NCBI RefSeq assembly: GCF_900162665.1
Contig: NZ_LT727810.1
Location: 279,067-343,066 of the forward strand
Length of the DNA stretch: 64,000 nucleotides
Source: Oceanobacillus sojae
GTDB taxonomy: Bacteria > Bacillota > Bacilli > Bacillales > Amphibacillaceae
Direction of reading: 5' to 3'
Shown here in pieces: positions 1 to 9,233 of this stretch; within the stretch, counting starts at the first letter, position 1; each line of letters opens with the position of its first letter. The translations under genes were made by a program, and so were the position numbers. The notes beneath the pieces were generated by a model. That model saw only the letters and a list, made by a program, of their open reading frames with translations. It was not told the DNA's origin and searched no databases.

Positions 1-352
1 CGCCATTTACCTGGCTTCCAATTCCTTTACGATGGTTACATAAATTATAGTCTCCTGACTGACAATACTCACATTCTCCACAAACATAAAAGGTGGTTTC
101 TGATGTAACGCGATCACCGACTTTAAAATTTGTTACACCCTCACCAATTTCTACGATTTCTCCGGAAAATTCATGTCCTAATGTAACCGGGGCTGCGACT
201 TTATAGTGGCCTTCATAGGTATGGATGTCGGAGCCGCAGATTCCGGCATATGCAACTCTGATTTTTACTTGATGGCTGGAAACAGTAGGCTCTTCTACAT
301 CCTGGAGCTGTAAATTTCCGTGTCCCAGTTCGGTCTTAACAAGAGCTTTCAT
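1..352 (-). CDS. Zinc-dependent medium-chain dehydrogenase, partial (polyol dehydrogenase type)
   Basis: Only the first 117 codons lie in the window; the C-terminus is beyond base 1. The protein starts MKALVKTELG. It carries the catalytic zinc ligands of the medium-chain alcohol/polyol dehydrogenase family: Cys39 in GICGSD and His60-Glu61 in GHE. The structural zinc cysteines are Cys91, Cys94, Cys97 and Cys105. The start is ATG at 352, preceded by an AAAAGGAGAA ribosome site. It follows gatC on the same strand and is probably the last or a late gene of that operon. It would then oxidise the phosphorylated polyol delivered by the PTS, as GatD does with galactitol-1-phosphate. The substrate is inferred from context; sorbitol- or butanediol-type activity cannot be excluded. 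Confidence 0.85.
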   Translation of the reverse strand, partial: MKALVKTELGHGNLQLQDVEEPTVSSHQVKIRVAYAGICGSDIHTYEGHYKVAAPVTLGHEFSGEIVEIGEGVTNFKVGDRVTSETTFYVCGECEYCQSGDYNLCNHRKGIGSQVNG

Positions 353-535
353 CGTTTATTCTCCTTTTCAATAATTTCTGTACTTTTCCAATGTGATAGA
401 AAGGGTTAGCAGAAATAATGATGAGCCATTCTTAGGCAATGAAGAAAAAAAGAATCATAAGTAATTTTCCATAACATCATTATTTTCTGCTGCTTACATA
501 TCAAAAGTAACTTTTAATTCAAATAAAACTTTCCA

Positions 536-1795
536 TTAATTAAAAAGATCAAAGAATCTCCAAATTACCCAGTTCACGATATTACCGCCCTGATCAATAC
601 TGGATACCTGTGCAGAACCTTCCGGAAGATTAATATCTGCACGCATCGCCATATCTGTAAATAATGGGGCTATATCTGTTGCTACATAGAGTGAAACAGC
701 TATCATAATCGAACCGACGATAACAGAGTGAATAATATTCCCTTTAGAAGCTCCGACCACAAAGGCAATAACAAATGGAATTGTCGCCAGGTCTCCAAAA
801 GGAAGGACAGCATTTCCTGGTAAAATAACAGCAATCAGAACAGTGACCGGCGTTAAAATAAGTGCAGTAGCAATAACAGATGGATGACCTAAAAGAACAG
901 CTGCATCCAGACCAATGTTAATTTCACGATCACCGAAGTGTTTATTCAGCCATGTACGGGCAGATTCAGATACTGGCATTAAACCTTCCATCAGGATTTT
1001 TACCATTCTTGGCATTAGTACCATAACAGCAGCCATAGAGATACCAATATTAATAATGTCGCCGACACCATAACCGGCTAAAGCACCAATTGCGGCACCT
1101 AGGATAAGTCCGATAACCATGGAATCCCCAAACACACCAAAACGCTTTTGGATGGAATCTGGATCAGCATGCAGTTTATTGATACCAGGGATTTTCTGAA
1201 GTCCTTTGACAACAAAAATAAATGGTGCATAAGAAATCGTACTTCCTGTTGCAACAGAAACTCCAGGCATTTCATAAAAATCACGAACCATTGGCTGGGT
1301 CCAGTCAGCTATTTTCAAACAAATAATCTGGAATAATGTTGCTGCAATTAACCCTTGGACAATACTGCCGGATACGGTATAGACAATTGCCCCCATAAAG
1401 GTGTAATGCCAAAAGTTCCAAATATCTACGTTCATTGTTTTCGTTGTTTTTGTTACCAGCATGATAACGTTTACAACTAAACCTAAAGGAATAATAAAGG
1501 CAGCAATCGTTGACGCCCAGGCAATTGATGAGGTAGCCGGCCAGCCAATATCAATTGTATTTAAACTGACACCGAGCCTGTCGACCATTCCTTGCGCTGC
1601 CGGGCCGAGATTTAAAGTTAATAAGTCTATGACAAGGAAAATACCTACAAATGCAACACCAATTGTCAGACCGGAACGAAAAGCTTTTCCAGGCTTTTGG
1701 CCAAATAAAAGTCCAAGTAAAAAGATGACAACGGGTAAAATGACAGTAGCTCCTAAGCCTAGAAATGCTTGTATAAAATCAACAAATCCTTGCAT
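536..1795 (-). CDS. gatC: PTS galactitol-family transporter subunit IIC
   Basis: This 419-residue polytopic membrane protein matches the GatC (galactitol) family of PTS permeases, which form the sugar channel and receive phosphate through separate IIA and IIB proteins. Hydrophobic segments run through the whole length, broken by polar loops such as the one with KLHADPDSIQKRFG near residue 210, a typical GatC feature. The start is ATG at 1795 with GGAGGG just upstream. It follows gatB after a 72-base gap holding a 13-bp hairpin. Family assignment is firm. The true substrate (galactitol, another hexitol or a pentitol) cannot be read from sequence. Confidence 0.9.
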   Translation of the reverse strand: MQGFVDFIQAFLGLGATVILPVVIFLLGLLFGQKPGKAFRSGLTIGVAFVGIFLVIDLLTLNLGPAAQGMVDRLGVSLNTIDIGWPATSSIAWASTIAAFIIPLGLVVNVIMLVTKTTKTMNVDIWNFWHYTFMGAIVYTVSGSIVQGLIAATLFQIICLKIADWTQPMVRDFYEMPGVSVATGSTISYAPFIFVVKGLQKIPGINKLHADPDSIQKRFGVFGDSMVIGLILGAAIGALAGYGVGDIINIGISMAAVMVLMPRMVKILMEGLMPVSESARTWLNKHFGDREINIGLDAAVLLGHPSVIATALILTPVTVLIAVILPGNAVLPFGDLATIPFVIAFVVGASKGNIIHSVIVGSIMIAVSLYVATDIAPLFTDMAMRADINLPEGSAQVSSIDQGGNIVNWVIWRFFDLFN

Positions 1796-1820
1796 TAGTT
1801 TTCCCTCCTATGGGTTAGGA

Positions 1821-1862
1821 TGCTGCTCTATTTAAGAGGAAGTTTAAAAAAATAGAGCAGCA
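1821..1862 (-). other. Intra-operon RNA hairpin between gatB and gatC
   Basis: TGCTGCTCTATTT (1821-1833) and AAATAGAGCAGCA (1850-1862) form a perfect 13-bp stem with a 16-base loop. No U-run follows on the minus strand, so it is more likely an mRNA stability or processing element that sets the gatB:gatC ratio than a terminator. Confidence 0.55.
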
Positions 1863-1867
1863 AAATA

Positions 1868-2146
1868 TTATTTTAATAACTCTTCTAAAATCTGTTTCTT
1901 GGTATCTTCTACACCAATCCCTGTCAGGAATGTACGTGCATTAATAACCGGGAAAGTATATTCCTTCTTTGTCATTGCAGTAGTAACTAATAGATCTGCT
2001 GTATCCTCGTAGGTACTTACTTCTGCAATTCTGATTTGTTTTAAATCTACCTTTATCCCATTTTCTTTCGCTAATTCTTCAATTGCATTATTCACGACAG
2101 TGGATGTAGCAATTCCTGCTCCGCAAGCTACAAGTACTTGTTTCAT
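1868..2146 (-). CDS. gatB: PTS galactitol-family subunit IIB
   Basis: This 92-residue cytosolic IIB protein passes phosphate from IIA to the incoming sugar. The phosphorylated cysteine is Cys8 in VACGAGIATST, the signature of galactitol/lactate-type IIB domains. The length is normal for a free-standing GatB. The start overlaps the gatA stop by 4 bases (ATGA), which implies translational coupling. It is followed by a hairpin and gatC. The family is clear; the sugar is not. Confidence 0.92.
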   Translation of the reverse strand: MKQVLVACGAGIATSTVVNNAIEELAKENGIKVDLKQIRIAEVSTYEDTADLLVTTAMTKKEYTFPVINARTFLTGIGVEDTKKQILEELLK

Positions 2147-2634
2147 AGTCTTTCACCTCCTTTAAAGTCACTCAAATTAAGTTTTTCAGTTACTTGTTTC
2201 TTCATATCCAGTACACTATCTGTCTGGAGCAATTGGTCGAGAAAAGTGCCTTCTTGAAAAATCTTCATTAAATCCTGCAGAAGCTCCAGTTGTGAATGAG
2301 GCTCATCCATTGCCAGCATAAATACGATTTGAACAGGAGTGGTTTCGCTTACTTCTCCCATAATGACAAAGTCTACCGGATTTTTTAATGTAGCTATGCT
2401 GATGGTTTTCTGATTTACATGGACAGCATCTGTATGTGGAATAGCTACAGATACGCCTGCTGTTGGTAATCCGGTTGCAAATTCTTGCTCCCTTTCGATA
2501 ATTGCCGGAATAAAGCTGTCTTTGACATAATGATGTTTTACTAGATTTTCTCCCATCTGCTGAAGTACCTCTGTGTAGTCAGCAGCCTCTAAATTCATTA
2601 AAATAACTTCCTCATTAAAACGAAATTCACTCAT
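2143..2634 (-). CDS. gatA: PTS fructose/mannitol-type subunit IIA (galactitol system)
   Basis: This 163-residue IIA protein of the fructose/mannitol family accepts phosphate from HPr. The active histidine is His67 in VAIPHTDAVHV. It is first of the structural genes on the minus strand, 80 bases after the PRD regulator, and its stop overlaps the gatB start. The gap before it carries the 45-bp mini copy of the repeat described at 2662-2706, so the operon mRNA would contain that hairpin. The assignment rests on the motif and on the IIA-IIB-IIC order. Confidence 0.92.
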   Translation of the reverse strand: MSEFRFNEEVILMNLEAADYTEVLQQMGENLVKHHYVKDSFIPAIIEREQEFATGLPTAGVSVAIPHTDAVHVNQKTISIATLKNPVDFVIMGEVSETTPVQIVFMLAMDEPHSQLELLQDLMKIFQEGTFLDQLLQTDSVLDMKKQVTEKLNLSDFKGGERL

Positions 2635-2661
2635 GAAATACCACTCCTGCCTTAACTATTA

Positions 2662-2706
2662 GTGCGTGTTCAAAAGTCCTGTTTATTGGGCTTTTTGAAC
2701 ATCCTT
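2662..2706. repeat. MITE-like repeat, minimal copy (terminal repeats only)
   Basis: The left end GTGCGTGTTCAAAAG and right end CTTTTTGAACATCCT are those of the longer copies at 12418-12625 and 58379-58534, with the interior missing. CTATTA flanks it on both sides (2656-2661 and 2707-2712), as expected of a target-site duplication. It sits between the PRD regulator gene and gatA and folds into a short hairpin in their mRNA. Confidence 0.7.
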
Positions 2707-2714
2707 CTATTAAA

Positions 2715-4775
2715 TCAATTAATAATATAATCCCGAATCAACTTGTATATATATTCCTTCGAACTGGCCTGGATCAGTTTCGGTAACAGACTGGATGAGG
2801 AAGCGACCTTCATTAATTGCATCAGTGCATGAATATGCTGTTTTTTATCAACTGCAGCAATCATAATCATCAAGTGAATCTGATGATTTTCTTCCCCGTA
2901 AGCAACCCCGTTACGAATTTTTAACAGGCTCATACCAACTTTTTGAACACCTTCCTCTGGTGTAGCGTGAGGAATAGCAACATGCTCGCCGATAGCAATA
3001 TAAGAATCTTCTTTCGAATGCTGGATGGTTGCATCAATATAATTTGGTGTAATGTATCCATACTTGAGTAATGGAGCACCGCATAGCCGGATAGCTTCAT
3101 CAAAAGAGGAGACAGATTCTCTCAGCGTAATATGATTCATAGTCAGAAAATCATGTAAGTCTTTCTCTTCGTTAGCAGAGGCTTGCTTTGTAATAGCGGC
3201 ATTCTTATCTCGATGGATATAAGCATAAAGCTCCTTACGCAAGCTCTTTTCGTCTGAAATATGGGAATGCTGCTGGATTTTATCAATTAAATCGTCCACA
3301 TTGATTTCATTTGGAATATAATCATATATTTCCAGCATGACTTGTTTTCGAATGCGCTGCTTATCTTCTGCACGCAGAACCGGTTTGCAGATAAACAGCT
3401 TTTTATCGGTCTCTAACGTAATTGGCGAGAAAACGATATCGTAATCCAGCTCGTAATGTAAAAACTCTCTGACAGACAGCCAATCCAAAAATACGAATTC
3501 AGGAAACAGCTCGCGCAGCTGCTGAAACATTAACCGGGAAACGGAAATTCCCCGCGGACAGACAACCAGTGCTTTTATTTTCTGAGCCATACTTTCTCCC
3601 TGTTTATGCATCCAGCCGCTGATCAACATTACAATGTAAGTAACTTCATTTTCAGGAATCCTGCTTTCCATCACTTCTTCGAGCGGACTAATTGCTAAAT
3701 GAACCAGATGACGGATTTGCTCAAATTCTTCATTCTCGTTATCTTCAAAAAGAATGGAATCTGTCAGCTGATATTTAATCCGGTAGTACGCAGGTGTTAA
3801 ATGCTGCAGAAGCTTATCAATCAACTGCTTACGGTCATGAAAGGTAATGCAGGCATTTTTTTCAAAGAGCCGGACCATTTTATCGATCGCCGGAATTAAG
3901 TCAGGAATGTAATCCTCTGTCACCCAGGAATTCCGGTGCACACTGCCTGTTAACAGATTCAATGTAATAAAGATACGCTCCGGTGTTGGAAGACTTTTAT
4001 CGTATAAAATTTCTTCAGTCGCCTGATATTCCTTTGTATTAGATAGCTCGTCATAACGGATAAAGAAAGGTTGAATTGGATATCCTTTTTGGATTCTCCG
4101 CAGAATTAATACAAATATTGCCGGGAGCGACATCATAATTTCATCTGTGAATTGAATGGTAAGCTTTTGTTCCACCCGCTCCAGCCTGCGCTCGAACTGG
4201 GCAAGCAGTTCATCCTCAAGCATCAGTATTTCCTGCAGCTTTCTTTTATTGTCGTCATGCAAAATTAATTCATTTGCAAGTCCTATCATCATCTTGCGTG
4301 CCTGAAATTCATTTCCTATAATCTGATAACCATCTTTTCTTGTATGCTGTATTTCCAATTGATAAGAATCCAACAGTTTCTGAGCATGCTTCATATCATT
4401 TAAAATGGTGTTCTTACTGACATCCAGCTGTCTGGTTAAATCGTTTAACGAAATACTATCTTTTCCGCCTAATATGGCCATAATCAGAAATTTTACCCGA
4501 TTCTGTTCAGACATAATTCCGTCCCGGGACTTTGAATCTCCAGGGAAACCATGCTTCACAGTTGCAGTTAAAATAGATTGATCAATAATAAATTGACCTT
4601 TCCTGGTTCGTTCGATTTCTGGCAAATGACTGTCTTTTAACCAAGTATTTATCTTTTGAAAGGTATAGCCTAATTGTCGGCGAGAAAGATTATATTTATC
4701 TGCAAGCTCTGAACTTGAAATACTTGTATCGTTGATTAGTGCGTTAAAAATAATCTCTTCTCTTTCTCCTAACAC
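2715..4775 (-). CDS. PRD-containing transcriptional regulator with PTS EIIB/EIIA domains (MtlR/BglG type)
   Basis: This 686-residue protein is an activator of the MtlR/LicR/ManR kind. The order appears to be: N-terminal winged-helix segments (about residues 5-65 and 95-150), two PTS regulation domains (about 180-400), a IIB-like domain starting near residue 410 (ALVVCPRGISVSR, with a cysteine), and a C-terminal IIA-like domain with IPHATPEEG. Such proteins are switched by phosphorylation from HPr and the cognate EIIB. It lies directly upstream of gatABC on the same strand and almost certainly controls it. The upstream region carries a near-consensus cre site, suggesting catabolite repression of the unit. 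The length is typical. Confidence 0.9.
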   Translation of the reverse strand: MLGEREEIIFNALINDTSISSSELADKYNLSRRQLGYTFQKINTWLKDSHLPEIERTRKGQFIIDQSILTATVKHGFPGDSKSRDGIMSEQNRVKFLIMAILGGKDSISLNDLTRQLDVSKNTILNDMKHAQKLLDSYQLEIQHTRKDGYQIIGNEFQARKMMIGLANELILHDDNKRKLQEILMLEDELLAQFERRLERVEQKLTIQFTDEIMMSLPAIFVLILRRIQKGYPIQPFFIRYDELSNTKEYQATEEILYDKSLPTPERIFITLNLLTGSVHRNSWVTEDYIPDLIPAIDKMVRLFEKNACITFHDRKQLIDKLLQHLTPAYYRIKYQLTDSILFEDNENEEFEQIRHLVHLAISPLEEVMESRIPENEVTYIVMLISGWMHKQGESMAQKIKALVVCPRGISVSRLMFQQLRELFPEFVFLDWLSVREFLHYELDYDIVFSPITLETDKKLFICKPVLRAEDKQRIRKQVMLEIYDYIPNEINVDDLIDKIQQHSHISDEKSLRKELYAYIHRDKNAAITKQASANEEKDLHDFLTMNHITLRESVSSFDEAIRLCGAPLLKYGYITPNYIDATIQHSKEDSYIAIGEHVAIPHATPEEGVQKVGMSLLKIRNGVAYGEENHQIHLMIMIAAVDKKQHIHALMQLMKVASSSSLLPKLIQASSKEYIYKLIRDYIIN

Positions 4776-4823
4776 AACGCCTGCCTCCTTTGATTAGAAT
4801 CATAACAATTGCTGAATAATTAA

Positions 4824-4837
4824 TGAATGCGTTTACA
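4824..4837. promoter_or_regulatory. Candidate cre (CcpA) site for the gat operon
   Basis: TGAATGCGTTTACA matches the cre consensus TGWAANCGNTNWCA at every fixed position but one. It is 49 bases upstream of the PRD regulator start, in the divergent gap with the TctA-type genes, so repression of the gat unit by CcpA is the likely role. Confidence 0.6.
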
Positions 4838-5112
4838 TCACAAAGTAGAGAATCATCTTTGTACAACATTGTGATAATGCATCTTGTTTTATCCTACATA
4901 AAATTTTGAAATAATAGTAGTAACAGGAAAGAGAATTTACAATCTATGTTGCAGAATAAAAGTAAAGCGGTTTGATTTTCTTATTCAAAAAATCTGTAAT
5001 TAGTATCTGCTAATAGGTTCTAGTATAATTGGCTTGTATGTAGTATAATCAGATTATTTCATTCTGCAGATAAATGATTCAGACTTTTATTTAGAGAAGG
5101 GGGCCTGAAAAG

Positions 5113-5556
5113 ATGGCAGAACAAGAACAAAAGAGTTCCCGGACATATGTTGAAATTATCGGCGATACGGTTTATGGGAAGCATTTAATTTTTACAATTA
5201 TTATCAGTGTGGTGTGCAGTTTTATTGGCTTTTTTATAGGCAGAGAGCTTATTTTTCCGCGAATTGCTCCAGAGGAAATGATTCAGTCTTATTCATTGCT
5301 GCTGGGAATTGCAGGGAGTGTAACCGGTCTGCTGATAAATACGTTTTTATTTAAACCGAAAAGAACCTTAAATGAAACAGCGTCTACGAATAATGAACTA
5401 TCGGAAATATATGAAAAGCTGCAACTGGATATGGAAGAAGAGCGGGAATCTATTTTAAATGATCCGGTAACAGCGCAGGAAATGAAGGAACAAGGATTTT
5501 ATGACATGTTTATTCCTGATGGGAATGAACAACACCACCCGGAAGAGAAGAAATAG
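5113..5556 (+). CDS. Small membrane protein paired with a TctA-type permease
   Basis: This 147-residue protein has two predicted membrane segments (about residues 25-45 and 60-80) and a charged cytosolic tail rich in Glu and Lys. Its place directly before a TctA-like permease gene, 22 bases apart, suggests the small subunit of the transporter, analogous to TctB. It is not a clear TctB by sequence and has only two segments where TctB has four. Start ATG at 5113 follows GAAGGGGG. Two tandem TAGTATAAT boxes (near 5020-5050) may be promoters. No periplasmic binding protein (TctC) is encoded nearby. Confidence 0.6.
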   Translation: MAEQEQKSSRTYVEIIGDTVYGKHLIFTIIISVVCSFIGFFIGRELIFPRIAPEEMIQSYSLLLGIAGSVTGLLINTFLFKPKRTLNETASTNNELSEIYEKLQLDMEEERESILNDPVTAQEMKEQGFYDMFIPDGNEQHHPEEKK

Positions 5557-5578
5557 CGAAAGAGGAGAATGAACAAAA

Positions 5579-6934
5579 ATGGATGTATTACTTATATCAA
5601 TTCTGCTGGCGGTTGCAGCGGGGATTATATTCACTGCAATCGGATTAATTTCCGGCTCAGATGAAACTGCTGTGCTTGTTCCGGCAACATTAATTGTTGT
5701 ATTGCTGGGAGCTCCCCCAGAAGCTGTTTTTGCATTTTTTATGTCGGCAGTGCTTTCCAAGCATCTCACACATGCGATACCAACGGCATTAATGGGTGTG
5801 CCTGGAGATACAACAGCGACTCCGATGCTCGATCATGCCAACTTTATGCGGCGAATCGGCCTGCCGCATATTGCTTTGCGGAAAATGATTTCTGGCGGAG
5901 TTATTGGTGCATTTATTGCACTTCCTGTATCATTGGCGTTTGCTGTATTCTTAAGTCAGTTTGGCGAATTTTTTCAAGAAAATGCCGGGATTATTTTTAC
6001 GTTGGCAGCGGTTTTAATCGGTTATTTTTCCAAGGGACGCTGGGCAAGTATTATTTTAATTATTCCGCTTGCTCTGGTGATTCAAGGACTAAACCTGGTC
6101 AGCACAACAATTTTAGGGACAGGATTATCCATAAGCTTCTTCCTGGGGATTGCTATTGGACCAATGTTTACAGATATTCTATTGGCTTCCTCCAGGAGCG
6201 GGCGTTTAATGATTCAGCGGCATCAGCCAAATGAATATAAATTAGCTCCGGAAAAGAAATCCTGGTCCGGGTATTTCCCCAATCCATTTAAAGTTTTAAC
6301 GAAAAAACAAGCAGCATCGGTTGGCGGAACATCCTTCCTGTCTTCTCTTACCTTTGCTCTCAGTCCGGTCGGAATGACAGCATTGATGGGGGAAATAATA
6401 GGATCCCGTGTGAAAGGACAATATAAGAAATCAACGACCAGTCTTTCTACGATGAATGGTGTAACAGAGTCTACTTATATTGCGGAAACAATTATTCCAC
6501 TGGTTGCATTCGGGATTCCGCTCAGTCCTGTGGCAATCGGCCCGGCGCAGGCATTATTTAATGCGCCGCCGGTATTTACAACAGAGCCGGTTCATAATTT
6601 ACATACCTTAATGGAGCCAATGGATTTTCTTCTTTATGGGTTGATTGGAATTATTGTTGCCGCAATTATCGCTTACCCGTTTTCAATGAACTTTGCAAGA
6701 AAAGCGACTGTTCTTGTCCTAAAACATATTAACCAGGAAGCAATTATAGCGATGTTTATTGGTGTCGTTACGCTGCTTGCGTTTTATGAAGGCGGCCTGG
6801 TCAGTGTTACCGTTACTTTTTCAATGGCTATGGTCGGCGGTTTATTGAATCGTTTCCTCGGTGTAGGAATCGGCGTTCAATTTATGATATTCTATGGTTC
6901 TAACTGGATTGTAACCACTTTATTGGGGATGTAG
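5579..6934 (+). CDS. Tripartite tricarboxylate transporter permease, TctA family
   Basis: This 451-residue polytopic membrane protein belongs to the TctA family, the large subunit of tripartite tricarboxylate transporters. The family hallmark region GVPGDTTATPMLD is seen near residue 75, and a second conserved half begins near residue 230 (ALSPVGMTALMGE), reflecting the internal duplication of TctA. The length is slightly below the usual 500. It forms a two-gene unit with the small membrane protein upstream and ends at a strong hairpin terminator. The substrate is unknown; without a binding protein in the window, citrate transport should not be assumed. Confidence 0.8.
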   Translation: MDVLLISILLAVAAGIIFTAIGLISGSDETAVLVPATLIVVLLGAPPEAVFAFFMSAVLSKHLTHAIPTALMGVPGDTTATPMLDHANFMRRIGLPHIALRKMISGGVIGAFIALPVSLAFAVFLSQFGEFFQENAGIIFTLAAVLIGYFSKGRWASIILIIPLALVIQGLNLVSTTILGTGLSISFFLGIAIGPMFTDILLASSRSGRLMIQRHQPNEYKLAPEKKSWSGYFPNPFKVLTKKQAASVGGTSFLSSLTFALSPVGMTALMGEIIGSRVKGQYKKSTTSLSTMNGVTESTYIAETIIPLVAFGIPLSPVAIGPAQALFNAPPVFTTEPVHNLHTLMEPMDFLLYGLIGIIVAAIIAYPFSMNFARKATVLVLKHINQEAIIAMFIGVVTLLAFYEGGLVSVTVTFSMAMVGGLLNRFLGVGIGVQFMIFYGSNWIVTTLLGM

Positions 6935-6942
6935 ATTCTGAT

Positions 6943-6975
6943 AAATAGCGGGGCAGAGGAGCTCCGCTATTTTTA
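6943..6975 (+). terminator. Rho-independent terminator after TctA-type gene
   Basis: AAATAGCGG pairs with CCGCTATTT, with further GC pairs inside, and is followed by TTTT just downstream of the permease stop. Confidence 0.8.
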
Positions 6976-7046
6976 TAGAAAAAGAATAGAAATATTTCAG
7001 AGAATAAACCTGTATTAAAATATGGTAAGATATCAGGTGGAAGGAT

Positions 7047-7901
7047 GTGAAGCGTGTGAAGCTAATAGCAATTGATTTGGATGGTACATTACTGGGGGAA
7101 GATGGAAAAATCAGTGAAGTAAATCAAGAAGCCATTCGCCAAAGACAAGCGAACGGGGATATTGTTGCTTTTTGCTCTGGAAGATCACTGCATGATATGA
7201 AGGAGATTGCGGCAGCTGCTAATTTGGATGTTCCATTGATTTGTGCGAATGGGTCGTTAACGAGTGTAAATGATGAAATTATCCGCAGCCAGATACTTAC
7301 TTCAGAGAAATTAATAGATATCATGGAAAAAGTATCTGAGGCAGAATTATATTTTGAAGTTTATACGAATAAAGGCGTATATGTCCAAAAAGACAAACAG
7401 CCGATTCTGGAAGAAGAAAAGGAAACGCTTTTTGATACACCGGAGGAAAAAGAAAGTGCAGAACAAATTATTCAAATACAAAATATGCAATATGGTATGG
7501 TTGAGGTAGATGACTACTTAGAAGCAGGAGTTACTGAATTGGAGCCTTATAAAGTATTTATCCTGTCATTCCGCCGTCAGGAATTAGAGAAGCTTGCGGA
7601 AGTTTTAGAGGATAGAGAGGATATTTACGTAACAACCTCAGGCTATCAAAAATTAGATGTTGCTCATCCAGATGCAAGTAAGGGAGATGCCCTGAAAGGT
7701 CTGGCAGAATACTATCAAATTCCAAGTGAGCGTACTGTTTGTATTGGAGATAACTATAATGATATTTCTATGTTCGAATATGCTGGCACTGCTGTAGCCA
7801 TGCAAAACGCAGAACCGGAAGTAAAGGAATATGCAGATCATATAACCAAAAGCAATGAGGAAAATGGTGTCGGCTACGCACTGAATGAAATAATCGAGTA
7901 A
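7047..7901 (+). CDS. HAD-IIB (Cof-type) phosphatase
   Basis: This 284-residue cytosolic hydrolase belongs to the Cof/YkrA-like branch of the haloacid dehalogenase superfamily. Motif I is DLDGTLL with the nucleophile Asp10 and acid/base Asp12. Motif IV is GDNYNDISMFEYAG near the C-terminus, and a conserved lysine lies near PDASKGDAL. These enzymes dephosphorylate sugar phosphates, flavin or vitamin B6 phosphates; the substrate is not predictable here. Start is GTG at 7047 with GGTGG 6 bases upstream; GTG at 7056 is a less likely alternative. It is a single gene ending at a bidirectional terminator. Confidence 0.88.
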   Translation: MKRVKLIAIDLDGTLLGEDGKISEVNQEAIRQRQANGDIVAFCSGRSLHDMKEIAAAANLDVPLICANGSLTSVNDEIIRSQILTSEKLIDIMEKVSEAELYFEVYTNKGVYVQKDKQPILEEEKETLFDTPEEKESAEQIIQIQNMQYGMVEVDDYLEAGVTELEPYKVFILSFRRQELEKLAEVLEDREDIYVTTSGYQKLDVAHPDASKGDALKGLAEYYQIPSERTVCIGDNYNDISMFEYAGTAVAMQNAEPEVKEYADHITKSNEENGVGYALNEIIE

Positions 7902-7953
7902 AGATAGGTATATTTTAAAGCGATAATTATTCTTTTAGAGGATGCACTTTTAT

Positions 7954-8013
7954 AAAAAAAACGAATCTGAGTCACATTTCCAGATAAGAAGCGTGAAGTC
8001 AGATTCGTTTTTT
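7954..8013. terminator. Bidirectional terminator between HAD gene and YtvI-like gene
   Basis: AAAAAACGAATCTGA pairs with TCAGATTCGTTTTTT, with inner GTCAC/GTGA pairing. It has A-runs on one side and T-runs on the other and lies between two convergent genes. Confidence 0.85.
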
Positions 8014-8029
8014 ATTTGCAATATTATCG

Positions 8030-9115
8030 CTACTCTTCTGCATTCTCAATTGTTTTCTTCTTTACGAATTGGAACAATCCTACCTCATGGGCCGCCTGGA
8101 ATGCACTGACAACGAATGGCCCAAAAATCAGCCCGAGTACCCCGAAAAAGACAAAACCAAAATACATGGATAAGACTGTAGGCAATGCTGCGAGCCCCAT
8201 TTGATCGCCGAGTACCTTTGGTTCTGTAATCCGTCTGATAATCAGCAGGAATAATGCTAATAACATCAGCTGCAGACCGGTTGGAACATCTCCAATCATC
8301 ATCATTAATCCTCCCCACGGAACAAGAATTAATGCAGGACCGACGTAGAGCGGAATAATATCTACAATCCAGATAATAAAGGTCATTAACAGCGCAAATC
8401 GCGGTGAAATAAATAATAAGCTCAAGTAAGTAATGACAAAAATCATAACACTAAGTAAAAATTGTGCTTTCCAGTATCCCCAGAACACTACCTTTAAACG
8501 GCCGAAGAAGTTATTTAGCTTGATAGCTGTTTTCTCTGGAAAAAGAGCAAAAAATGCTTGAAACAGCTTTGGTAAATCAAGGCTGAATAAGAAGAAAGTG
8601 ATAAGATAAACAAGAGATATAAAGAGCAGGTTGGGAATAGATTGTACCCAGGATCCGAGCATGCCAATCATGCTCTCTACTAAATCATACCCTGTATTTA
8701 ACAAACGTTCCGACTGGCGTTCCAGCTCACTAATAATCGCATCGCGTTGAGGTAAATCAGCAATCAAATCATTAAATTTATAAATAATTTCATTAATAAT
8801 AGATTGAATTTCACTTCCATACCTCGGAACATTATAGCTCCATTCCACAATCCGGCTGATGGTGCTTGTAAGCATGACATAAAGCAATACGCATGCCGCT
8901 ACTACAAATGTTGTAAAAACAATGGTTACCGGCCAAATTCGTTTTTCTGTTTTTAAAGCTTTCTTCAACAGCTTCACCAGCGGTTCAAAAATAACTGCTG
9001 TCAGTAAGGCCAGTAAGACGGGGATAAATACCGAAAAGTAAAAATACAAGAACACTCCAAGTGCTACAAGTAAAATACCAATAATAATTTTCTTAATTAA
9101 TGCTTGGTTTAACAA
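8030..9115 (-). CDS. AI-2E family / YtvI-like integral membrane protein
   Basis: This 361-residue protein has about eight predicted membrane spans: two or three at the N-terminus, a large extracytoplasmic helical region (about residues 85-145), then five C-terminal spans. This is the AI-2E (TqsA/PerM/YtvI) architecture. The conserved motif PLYVGPALILVPWG is seen near residue 255. Bacillus YtvI is linked to sporulation, and other members act in export or Na+/H+ exchange. The function here is not decided. It is a single gene ending at the shared bidirectional terminator. Confidence 0.8.
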   Translation of the reverse strand: MLNQALIKKIIIGILLVALGVFLYFYFSVFIPVLLALLTAVIFEPLVKLLKKALKTEKRIWPVTIVFTTFVVAACVLLYVMLTSTISRIVEWSYNVPRYGSEIQSIINEIIYKFNDLIADLPQRDAIISELERQSERLLNTGYDLVESMIGMLGSWVQSIPNLLFISLVYLITFFLFSLDLPKLFQAFFALFPEKTAIKLNNFFGRLKVVFWGYWKAQFLLSVMIFVITYLSLLFISPRFALLMTFIIWIVDIIPLYVGPALILVPWGGLMMMIGDVPTGLQLMLLALFLLIIRRITEPKVLGDQMGLAALPTVLSMYFGFVFFGVLGLIFGPFVVSAFQAAHEVGLFQFVKKKTIENAEE

Positions 9116-9233
9116 AAGCTTTCCTCCTGCCAGTAAAACAATAATTTCTTATAGTATTAGTTTATAACCCGACTCTCAACTTGTAAACTAGAACGAGAGG
9201 TGTTATGGAATAAGAAATAGTTTTTCCGTACAC

